DNA from: Comamonadaceae bacterium
Lineage (GTDB): Bacteria > Pseudomonadota > Gammaproteobacteria > Burkholderiales > Burkholderiaceae_C
Length of the DNA: 6,495 nt
Direction: 5' to 3'
Assembly: GCA_947458305.1 (NCBI GenBank)
Contig: CANGZO010000135.1
Span: forward strand, 1-6,495
Each line of letters opens with the position of its first letter. Positions within the stretch are counted from its first letter, which is position 1. The position numbers were made by a program, and so were the translations under genes. The notes beneath the pieces are model-generated. The model saw only the letters and a list, made by a program, of their open reading frames with translations. It was not told the origin of the DNA and did no database searches. Positions 1 through 4,799 of this stretch are shown here, one piece after another.

Positions 1-381
1 CAAAATCGTGTTGGTGGTGGCAAATTGAGCCACCAGCTTGAAGTCCTCCGACTTGTACTTCACGCCCTGGATGGCCAAAGGCGCCAGCACCAGCTCCATG
101 GGGCTGGCCAGGCTCAGGGTGGAGCCGTCTGCGGGGGCGCTCACGAGCTTGCTCAAGCCGATCGAGCCGCCTGCGCCGCCGATGTTCTCGATGATCATGG
201 GTTGTTTGCCCAGTCGGGTGGCCGCATCGGGCTGCACCCTGCGGGCAAAAAAGTCGGATGGGCCACCTGCAGGGTAGGGCACGATCAGGCTGATCGGCTT
301 GGCGGGGTAGTTTTGCGCCATGGCAGGGCCGAAAGCGCTGGCGGCCACAAACAGGCCACATACGAGGGTCTTGAGGTTCAT
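1..381 (-). CDS. Bug/TctC-family periplasmic solute-binding protein, N-terminal part (runs off window)
   Basis: This frame stays open from an ATG at 381 to the window edge and gives 127 residues of a protein that is normally about 320. Residues 1-22 form a Sec signal peptide (MNLKTL, then a hydrophobic stretch) ending in AMA, with probable cleavage before QNYPAKPI. The mature start shows the Bug-family pattern: YPAKPISLIVPYPAGGPSD (25-43), then ENIGGAGGSIG (65-75). In the family this protein captures a carboxylate or other small organic solute in the periplasm; many members have no dedicated membrane partner nearby. The start is supported by a strong Shine-Dalgarno AAAAGGAGA about 5 bases upstream. 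The gene is divergent from a LysR-type regulator across 119 bp, so that regulator probably controls it. The usual ENRPGAGG and PDGYTL are altered to ENIGGAGG and ADGSTL. The ligand cannot be predicted. Confidence 0.93.
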   Translation of the reverse strand, partial: MNLKTLVCGLFVAASAFGPAMAQNYPAKPISLIVPYPAGGPSDFFARRVQPDAATRLGKQPMIIENIGGAGGSIGLSKLVSAPADGSTLSLASPMELVLAPLAIQGVKYKSEDFKLVAQFATTNTIL

Positions 382-432
382 GATGTCTCCTTTTGGATTG
401 AAATTCGATATGGTTTGAATGACCACGAGCGG

Positions 433-462
433 ATGGTAAGAATTCGATTTTTATGTGTCCAA
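433..462 (-). promoter_or_regulatory. Candidate promoter of the Bug binding-protein gene
   Basis: On the minus strand TTGGAC (462-457) is followed after 18 bp by TACCAT (438-433). The -10 keeps the T, A and final AT of the consensus and the -35 keeps TTG, so both elements are weak, as expected for an activator-dependent promoter. A start near 426 would put the LysR-type box centred at 491 at about -65, the usual recognition-site position for LysR activators. This is a by-eye match only. Confidence 0.35.
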
Positions 463-486
463 TGACTTATTTTCCTAATAATCATT
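461..486. repeat. Imperfect inverted repeat in the divergent control region
   Basis: The left arm AATGA-TTATT (461-465 and 467-471, with C466 as an extra base) mirrors AATAATCATT (477-486) around a 5-base centre. The ten paired bases are almost all A and T. The repeat lies between the candidate promoter of the binding-protein gene and the regulator start and overlaps the LysR-type box by three bases. It could be a second regulator contact site or simply AT-rich promoter DNA. Confidence 0.45.
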
Positions 487-498
487 CGTAAAATGAAT
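484..498. promoter_or_regulatory. Probable LysR-type regulator binding site (ATTC-N7-GAAT)
   Basis: The 15-bp element has perfect 4-bp arms, ATTC and GAAT, around 7 bp. It satisfies the LysR T-N11-A rule with T485 and A497. It lies next to the regulator gene start and contains the candidate -10 TAAAAT (489-494), so a bound regulator would block its own transcription while sitting upstream of the divergent gene. Further ATTC/GAAT half-sites occur at 403-406, 417-420 and 440-445. The identification is by pattern and position. Confidence 0.55.
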
Positions 499-500
499 AC
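489..500 (+). promoter_or_regulatory. Candidate -10 element of the LysR gene, leaderless arrangement
   Basis: TAAAAT (489-494) matches five of six positions of TATAAT. It is followed by the six bases GAATAC and then the ATG at 501. Transcription starting 7 bp after the hexamer would begin at the start codon itself, which agrees with the absence of a Shine-Dalgarno sequence here. No convincing -35 was found 16-18 bp upstream. Confidence 0.45.
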
Positions 501-1406
501 ATGAACCTCAGGCACCTTGAACACTGGCTGGCACTGGCCGACACCGGCTCCTTCAGCCGCGCAGCAGAAAAACTGCACATCACCCAGTCCGCCCTGAGCC
601 GCAGCATCCAGGCGCTGGAAGAGGATCTGGGCGGCCCCTTGGTGGACCGGGTGGGCAAAAAAAATGAGCTGACGCCCTTGGGCCGCTCAGTGCTGGATCG
701 GGCGCGGCGCATCGTGCACGAGGCTCAAGAGCTCAAACAAGGCGCTGCCTTGCTGCAGCAAGGCGGCTTGGGCGCCTTGCGTGTGGGTTTGGGGTCAGGC
801 CCCGGGGCGATGCTGATGACACCCTGGCTGGTGTACATGGCCAAGCACCACCCCACGGTGCAGGTCACGGTCTCGCGCGGGTCCACCGAACTGCAATTGA
901 CGCAATTGCGCGAGCGGCAACTCGATGCACTGGTGGTGGATGTGCGGCGGGTCGAATCGGCGCCGGATTTGGTCATGACGCAGGTGGTCGAGATGCGTGC
1001 AGGCTTTGTGTGCCGCCAGGGCCACCCTTTGCTGGAGCGCGCCGCCAAGGGCTTGCCCTTTGATGCCTTGCTGTCCTACCCCATCGCCTCCATCCAGCTG
1101 TCGCAAGAGGTGGCCAGGTTGTTGGTGGACCACTATGGCCCGCAAGCCAACCCGGCACAAATGACCACCTTGCAGTGCGAGGACATCGCCAGCTTGCTGG
1201 ATGTGGTGGGCCAGACCGATGCGATTTACTTAGGGATTGTGGGCGCAGCCCGAGAGGGCTTGGACCAGGGCCGTTTGGTGGAGTTGCCCATGCAAACACC
1301 CCTGAAAGGACAGGCACGGCTGGCCCTCATCACCTTGGCAGGCCGCACCGAGTTGCCCGTCATGTCGGTGTTTCGTGCGTTTGTGCAAAACCACTTGAGC
1401 GATTGA
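501..1406 (+). CDS. LysR-type transcriptional regulator
   Basis: The 301-residue product has the typical length and layout of a LysR-type regulator. The N-terminal winged helix-turn-helix is clear: LRHLEHWLALADTGSFSRAA (3-22) and the recognition helix region ITQSALSRSIQALEEDLG (27-44). A linker helix (about 60-90) leads to a substrate-binding-like effector domain from about residue 93 (LRVGLGSG) to the end. It acts in the cytoplasm and binds T-N11-A palindromes; the effector is unknown. No Shine-Dalgarno sequence precedes the ATG, but the whole helix-turn-helix follows it, so the start is sound. It is divergent from the binding-protein gene and 18 bp upstream of the TSUP gene, so the likely targets are both neighbours and itself. 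PLVDR replaces the common PLFxR after the recognition helix, a minor variation. Confidence 0.95.
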   Translation: MNLRHLEHWLALADTGSFSRAAEKLHITQSALSRSIQALEEDLGGPLVDRVGKKNELTPLGRSVLDRARRIVHEAQELKQGAALLQQGGLGALRVGLGSGPGAMLMTPWLVYMAKHHPTVQVTVSRGSTELQLTQLRERQLDALVVDVRRVESAPDLVMTQVVEMRAGFVCRQGHPLLERAAKGLPFDALLSYPIASIQLSQEVARLLVDHYGPQANPAQMTTLQCEDIASLLDVVGQTDAIYLGIVGAAREGLDQGRLVELPMQTPLKGQARLALITLAGRTELPVMSVFRAFVQNHLSD

Positions 1407-1424
1407 AGAAAAAAAGGAAACGGG

Positions 1425-2156
1425 ATGCAGGAATGGCTTTACCCCATGGGTGTGGTGTTGTTGGGTTACACCGTGCTGGGTCTCACAGGCTTTGGTTCGG
1501 CTTTGGTGGTGGTGCCCCTGTTGGCCTGGAACTGGCCTTTGCCCGCGGTGGTGGCGCTGACTTTGCTCATGGACGTGCCCGCCTCGGCTTTTCACAGCGG
1601 GCTGAATTGGCGACAGGTGCAGTGGCGCGAGTTGCGCCGCCTGCTGCCCGGCATGGTGGTGGGCACGGTGCTCGGCTTGTGGCTCATGCAGCACATGAAC
1701 AGCCGCTGGCCTTTGTTGCTGCTGGGTTTGTACGTGGCGGGTGTGGGCCTGAATGCCTTGCGCTTGAGGGCCGCGCCTTTGCAGCCGCCAGCCCCGGTCT
1801 GGGTGCACCCGGTGGGTGGGGCCGTTGGCCTGGTGGAGATGCTGTTTGGCACCGCGGGCCCCTTGGTGGTGGCCTGGCTCAGCCGCCGCGTGGCCGATGT
1901 GCAGCAACTGCGTGCCAGCACGCCCATGGTCATTGCCACGGCGGCGGCCACGGTTTTGCTGGTCATGGCCTTGGACGGTCGCTTGTCCAGCGGTGTGTTG
2001 TGGCAGCGCTGGAGCGTGTTGATTGGCGTGGCGCTGGTGGGGGTGTGGCTGGGCCACCGCTTGGCGAATCGTGTGCCTGTGGGGCGTTTGCGCCAGATCA
2101 TTTGCATCTTGCTGGTGGTCAGCGGTTTGATGCTGGCGCTGGGGGCCTTGCGCTGA
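1425..2156 (+). CDS. TSUP (TauE/SafE-like) family membrane transporter
   Basis: The 243-residue protein is very hydrophobic, with about seven or eight predicted membrane segments. It shows the two homologous halves of the TSUP family. The first has GLTGFGSALVVVPLLAW (19-35); the second has the related GLVEMLFGTAGPLVVAWLS (135-153). Characterised family members export sulfite, sulfoacetate or other small anions across the inner membrane. The start has the Shine-Dalgarno AAGGAAA (1414-1420) 4 bases upstream and lies 18 bp after the regulator stop, which suggests co-transcription. Together with the divergent Bug gene it implies a transport module for one small organic or sulfur-containing anion, but nothing in the sequence gives the substrate. 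A hairpin follows the stop by about 15 bp. Confidence 0.9.
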   Translation: MQEWLYPMGVVLLGYTVLGLTGFGSALVVVPLLAWNWPLPAVVALTLLMDVPASAFHSGLNWRQVQWRELRRLLPGMVVGTVLGLWLMQHMNSRWPLLLLGLYVAGVGLNALRLRAAPLQPPAPVWVHPVGGAVGLVEMLFGTAGPLVVAWLSRRVADVQQLRASTPMVIATAAATVLLVMALDGRLSSGVLWQRWSVLIGVALVGVWLGHRLANRVPVGRLRQIICILLVVSGLMLALGALR

Positions 2157-2169
2157 ATTTGTGCCAATC

Positions 2170-2196
2170 AAAAAAGGGAGCCCTTGGGCTCCCTTT
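2170..2196 (-). terminator. Intrinsic terminator between convergent TSUP and guaC genes
   Basis: AAAGGGAGCCC (2173-2183) and GGGCTCCCTTT (2186-2196) are perfect 11-bp complements separated by TT; in RNA the innermost pairs would open into a larger loop. Read on the minus strand, the GC-rich stem is followed by six T residues (2175-2170), 20 bp after the guaC stop, so it chiefly serves guaC. On the plus strand only TTT follows the stem, so it may stop the TSUP transcript less efficiently. Confidence 0.88.
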
Positions 2197-2216
2197 GCGG
2201 TGAACGCGGTGATGGC

Positions 2217-3194
2217 TTACATCAACAGGTGTTCACCCGCGTTGTCGCCGCCCAAGATCACGTAGTTGACTTTGCGTATGTCCATCAGCTTGGTGCCACC
2301 GGCGTAGCTGATCGAGCTTTGCACGTCTTGCTCCATCTCAATGAGCGTGTTGGCGAGCTTGCCTTTGATGGGCTCCAAAATGCGCTTGCCTTCGACGTGC
2401 TTGTACTCGCCCTTGTTGAAGTCGCTGGCGGAGCCGTAATACTCTTTGAAAAGTTCGCCATCGACTTCGACGGTCTTGCCGGGCGACTCTTCGTGGCCTG
2501 CAAACAAGGAGCCGATCATGACCATGCTCGCGCCAAAGCGCACGCTCTTGGCGATGTCGCCGTGGCTGCGGATGCCGCCGTCGGCAATGATGGGCTTGGT
2601 CGCCACACGCGCGCACCACTTGAGTGCCGACAATTGCCAGCCGCCGGTGCCAAAACCGGTCTTGAGCTTGGTGATGCAGACCTTGCCTGGGCCCACGCCC
2701 ACTTTGGTGGCATCAGCGCCCCAGTTTTCCAGGTCGATCACGGCTTCAGGTGTGGCCACATTGCCTGCGATCACAAAGCTGGTGGGCAGCTTGGCCTTGA
2801 TGTAGCGAATCATGTCGCGCACGCTGTCGGCATGGCCGTGGGCGATGTCGATGGTGATGTACTCGGGCACCAAGCCCTCCGCGGCCAGCTGGTCCACAGT
2901 GGCGCGGTCGGGGGCTTTGACGCCAAGCGAGATCGATGCGTAAACACCCTTGGCGTGCATGTCGCGCACAAACTGGACGTTGTCCAGGTCAAAGCGGTGC
3001 ATGACGTAAAAGTAATTGTTTTGCGCCATCCACAAGCATATGGACTCGTCCACCACGGTCTTCATGTTGGCAGGCACCACCGGCAGGCGGAAGGTGCGGC
3101 TGCCCAAAGTGACGCTGGCGTCGCACTCAGAACGGCTTTCCACGCGGCACTTGCGTGGCAAAAGCAGGATGTTGTCGTAGTCAAAAATTTCCAT
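2217..3194 (-). CDS. guaC: GMP reductase, ~325-residue subfamily
   Basis: GMP reductase converts GMP to IMP and ammonia with NADPH in the cytoplasm, returning guanine nucleotides to the purine pool. The product is an IMPDH/GMPR TIM barrel without CBS domains. Visible landmarks are FDYDNILLLP (4-13), PVVPANMKTV (38-47), the phosphate and catalytic loop GVGPGKVCITKLKTGFG (166-182) with catalytic Cys173, IADGGIRSHGDIAKS (203-217), MIGSLFAGHEESPG (226-239) and EYYGSAS (251-257). The length and Cys position fit the Bacillus-type enzyme rather than the 347-residue E. coli form. I chose the ATG at 3194 (325 residues) over an upstream TTG at 3212: the family begins MxxFDYDxI, and a GGAG lies at 3210-3207 while nothing precedes the TTG. 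The gene stands alone, bracketed by its own terminator and that of the MFS gene. Confidence 0.95.
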   Translation of the reverse strand: MEIFDYDNILLLPRKCRVESRSECDASVTLGSRTFRLPVVPANMKTVVDESICLWMAQNNYFYVMHRFDLDNVQFVRDMHAKGVYASISLGVKAPDRATVDQLAAEGLVPEYITIDIAHGHADSVRDMIRYIKAKLPTSFVIAGNVATPEAVIDLENWGADATKVGVGPGKVCITKLKTGFGTGGWQLSALKWCARVATKPIIADGGIRSHGDIAKSVRFGASMVMIGSLFAGHEESPGKTVEVDGELFKEYYGSASDFNKGEYKHVEGKRILEPIKGKLANTLIEMEQDVQSSISYAGGTKLMDIRKVNYVILGGDNAGEHLLM

Positions 3195-3206
3195 GAGAAA
3201 ACCAAG

Positions 3207-3210
3207 CTCC
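3207..3210 (-). promoter_or_regulatory. Shine-Dalgarno of guaC, wide spacing
   Basis: GGAG on the minus strand lies 12 bases before the ATG at 3194, longer than the usual 5-9. It partly overlaps the in-frame TTG at 3212, so it cannot serve that codon and favours the shorter 325-residue protein. Confidence 0.55.
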
Positions 3211-3272
3211 AAAAAGGATTCGTTGAAAGAACGAGTGAGCGCTTGGCCTGGCCGGTTTTTGAGCCCCTGTAA

Positions 3273-3291
3273 TGAACCCGTTGCAGGTTCA
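3273..3291. repeat. Inverted repeat upstream of guaC, possible operator
   Basis: TGAACC (3273-3278) and GGTTCA (3286-3291) are perfect complements around 7 bp. The element lies about 80 bp upstream of the guaC start and just past the T-tract of the MFS terminator, where a guaC promoter would be expected. A weak TTGCCC/CATTAC promoter-like pair with 17-bp spacing overlaps it on the minus strand. It could be an operator or chance; no known purine regulator site was recognised. Confidence 0.35.
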
Positions 3292-3295
3292 GGGC

Positions 3296-3329
3296 AAAAA
3301 AAACCGGGCGCAAGAATCTTGGGCCCGGT
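3296..3329 (-). terminator. Intrinsic terminator of the MFS gene
   Basis: On the minus strand ACCGGGC pairs with GCCCGGT. After one C/C mismatch the stem continues as CAAG/CTTG around an ATT loop. Eight T residues (3303-3296) follow directly. It begins 54 bp after the MFS stop and separates that transcript from guaC, which must then have its own promoter in 3195-3295. Confidence 0.9.
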
Positions 3330-3383
3330 GGCTGATTCTACCCGTGTTCAAACACCCCGCGAACTGGCGCCCTGGATCCGATT

Positions 3384-4649
3384 TCAAGCAGATGTTTCAG
3401 CAGACGGGGGCAGCACCGGTTTGGTGGCCAGCATGAAGGCCAGCGAACCCAGGGCCGCCAGCAAGGCCAGCAGGCTAAAACCCAGCTGGTAATCGCCCGT
3501 CAAGTCGGCCAGCACGCCCGCGATCATGGGTCCTGCAACTTGCCCCAAAGCGATGATGGCCGCCGACAGGCCCAAGATCAGACCGATCGCGTTGCGTCCA
3601 AAGTAGTCTGCCCGGATGGCCTGCATGAAGGGGCCGCGCAGACCCCAAGCGATGCCATGAAACACCCCGAAGGCCACCAGCATGGCCATGTGGTTGCCGT
3701 AGGTCAGGCACAGCATGCCGATGCCGTGGGCCAGCATGCACAGGGCGGCGACCTTTCTTTTGTCGAACCAGTCGCCCATGGTGGCTCCCATCAGCACCCC
3801 GGCCAGCTGGCCAAAGGTCATGATCAAGATCACCCAACTGGCGGTGGTGAACGAATAGCCCAAGCCCTCTTTCATGTGGGTGATCGCATGCACATTCACG
3901 GCCGACACCACCAGCAAGGCCAGGCCATGGCCGATGGCCAGCATCCAAAAAGCCCGGGTGCGCAGCGCTTGCGCCACGGTGAATTCGATCTGCACCGGAG
4001 GAGCAGGGTGGCCTTGGGCCAAATTGGCGGCGGCTTTGGCGGCCGCTTGCGCCGGGTCAATGCCGTCGACATGTTCGCCATGGTCCTCGGGTCGGCGGCG
4101 GATGATGCTGGCCATGGGCAAGCCGGTCAGTAAAACCAACAGACCCGATCCTGCGGCCGTGGCCCGCCAGCCCCACACCTGGATGGACCAGGCCATCAGT
4201 GGCACCACCAGCCCCCCCATGGCCAGGCCCAGACTCATGATGGACAGGGCGCGGGCGCGGAACTTCTCGAACCACTGCACCAGCGCCACCGACAGTGGAA
4301 AGTAGCCCCCCAGGCTGGCACCAACGGCCATCAGGAGGGCGCTGGCATAAAAGGTGAACACGCTGTCGACTTGGCTCAGCAGCAGCAAGCCGGCCGCAAA
4401 CAGCACCATGCCCCAGCGGATCATTTTTTGCGGTCCCACCCGGTCCATCACCCAGCCCAGCACCGGGCCAATGATGGCCGCCTCAACCGACTGCAGCGCT
4501 GCTGCGCCCGACAAGGTGGTTTTGCTCCAGCCCATCTCGTCCGACAGCACAGCGATGTAAAGGCCCAATGCTTGGGTCAGGAAGGCGGCCAGCAGGAACT
4601 GGATGCCACAGGCGGCACCGACCATGCGCCAGCCATAAAAAATCTTCAT
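3384..4649 (-). CDS. MFS transporter, oxalate/formate or monocarboxylate-like
   Basis: This is a 421-residue inner-membrane protein with about twelve hydrophobic segments in two halves, joined by a hydrophilic loop (about 184-230) rich in Ala, Asp and His. The N-terminal FYGWRMV (4-10) is common in the oxalate/formate antiporter and monocarboxylate groups. MFS motif A appears after TM2 as GWVMDRVGPQK (65-75), and a second copy, GDWFDKRK, sits in the C-terminal half. WFEKFRARALSIMS (126-139) is also typical. The likely role is proton-coupled movement of a small carboxylate or similar solute; the substrate is unknown. I chose the ATG at 4649 because the family starts just before FYGW. A TTG at 4718 would add 23 hydrophilic residues with no ribosome site. 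The ATG also lacks a Shine-Dalgarno and overlaps the stop of a short upstream frame. The gene is single, followed by a strong terminator and divergent from uvrD. Confidence 0.9.
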   Translation of the reverse strand: MKIFYGWRMVGAACGIQFLLAAFLTQALGLYIAVLSDEMGWSKTTLSGAAALQSVEAAIIGPVLGWVMDRVGPQKMIRWGMVLFAAGLLLLSQVDSVFTFYASALLMAVGASLGGYFPLSVALVQWFEKFRARALSIMSLGLAMGGLVVPLMAWSIQVWGWRATAAGSGLLVLLTGLPMASIIRRRPEDHGEHVDGIDPAQAAAKAAANLAQGHPAPPVQIEFTVAQALRTRAFWMLAIGHGLALLVVSAVNVHAITHMKEGLGYSFTTASWVILIMTFGQLAGVLMGATMGDWFDKRKVAALCMLAHGIGMLCLTYGNHMAMLVAFGVFHGIAWGLRGPFMQAIRADYFGRNAIGLILGLSAAIIALGQVAGPMIAGVLADLTGDYQLGFSLLALLAALGSLAFMLATKPVLPPSAETSA

Positions 4650-4729
4650 CGAGTGGGTCCGGGGTCCGGGGCCTGACAAGGAGCGGGGTTCATCGTTGTG
4701 GCCATCATTGCTGTGCAATCAACTGCCAT
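4646..4729 (-). CDS. Possible 27-residue leader ORF overlapping the MFS start
   Basis: An ATG at 4729 opens 27 codons ending in a TGA that overlaps the MFS ATG as ATGA. Internal ATG codons at 4708, 4705 and 4693 could also start it. The C-terminal half is Pro-rich (NPAPCQAPDPGPTR). No Shine-Dalgarno precedes any of the starts and I recognise no homologue. ATGA overlaps allow translational coupling, which could explain how an MFS start without a ribosome site is used. A frame this short can easily occur by chance. Confidence 0.2.
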   Translation of the reverse strand: MAVDCTAMMATTMNPAPCQAPDPGPTR

Positions 4730-4740
4730 GGATCATGGCA
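4724..4740. repeat. Perfect 7-bp-arm palindrome between MFS gene and uvrD
   Basis: TGCCATG (4724-4730) and CATGGCA (4734-4740) are perfect complements around GAT. The element is about 75 bp from the MFS start and 60 bp from the uvrD start, in the 150-bp divergent spacer. Its 17-bp size and near-dyad shape resemble a dimeric repressor operator. A second, looser repeat lies beside it (CCAGTG at 4746-4751 and CACTGG at 4766-4771). No regulator gene is adjacent. Confidence 0.5.
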
Positions 4741-4787
4741 CACGACCAGTGGCCCCCATGTCTCGCACTGGACCTGTTTGATGTTTC

Positions 4788-4799
4788 TACAATCAGCAG
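4788..4799 (+). promoter_or_regulatory. Candidate -10 element of uvrD, leaderless arrangement
   Basis: TACAAT (4788-4793) matches five of six bases of TATAAT. It is followed by six bases (CAGCAG) and the ATG at 4800, and no Shine-Dalgarno sequence lies upstream of the ATG. A transcript starting at the usual distance would begin at the start codon. No good -35 is visible 16-18 bp upstream, and no LexA box (CTGT-N8-ACAG) is present. Confidence 0.45.

Noticed and set aside
1230..2171. 313-codon minus-strand frame antisense to the regulator and TSUP gene
   Set aside because: Its product is extremely rich in His, Gln and Arg, as expected for the complement of Leu/Val/Trp codons in a membrane protein gene.
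1175..2203. Long plus-strand reading frame over the regulator's 3' end and the TSUP gene
   Set aside because: It is out of frame with two well-supported proteins, and its translation is a Gly/Ala/His-rich composition typical of shifted GC-rich DNA with no recognisable domain.
3195..3212. TTG start for guaC six codons upstream
   Set aside because: It has no Shine-Dalgarno, and the family N-terminus begins at the ATG at 3194.
2184..3272. 362-codon plus-strand frame antisense to guaC
   Set aside because: guaC is complete with catalytic motifs on the other strand, and this frame is a GC-codon-bias shadow rich in Ala, His and Val.
4655..4671. Tandem GGGTCCG repeat
   Set aside because: There are only two copies of 7 bp in GC-rich DNA, most likely low-complexity chance, and no function is apparent.
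4650..4718. TTG start extending the MFS protein by 23 residues
   Set aside because: The added stretch is hydrophilic and unlike the family N-terminus, and no ribosome site precedes it.
4740..4799. LexA/SOS box upstream of uvrD
   Set aside because: I looked for CTGT-N8-ACAG. CTGT at 4774-4777 has no matching ACAG at the required distance.
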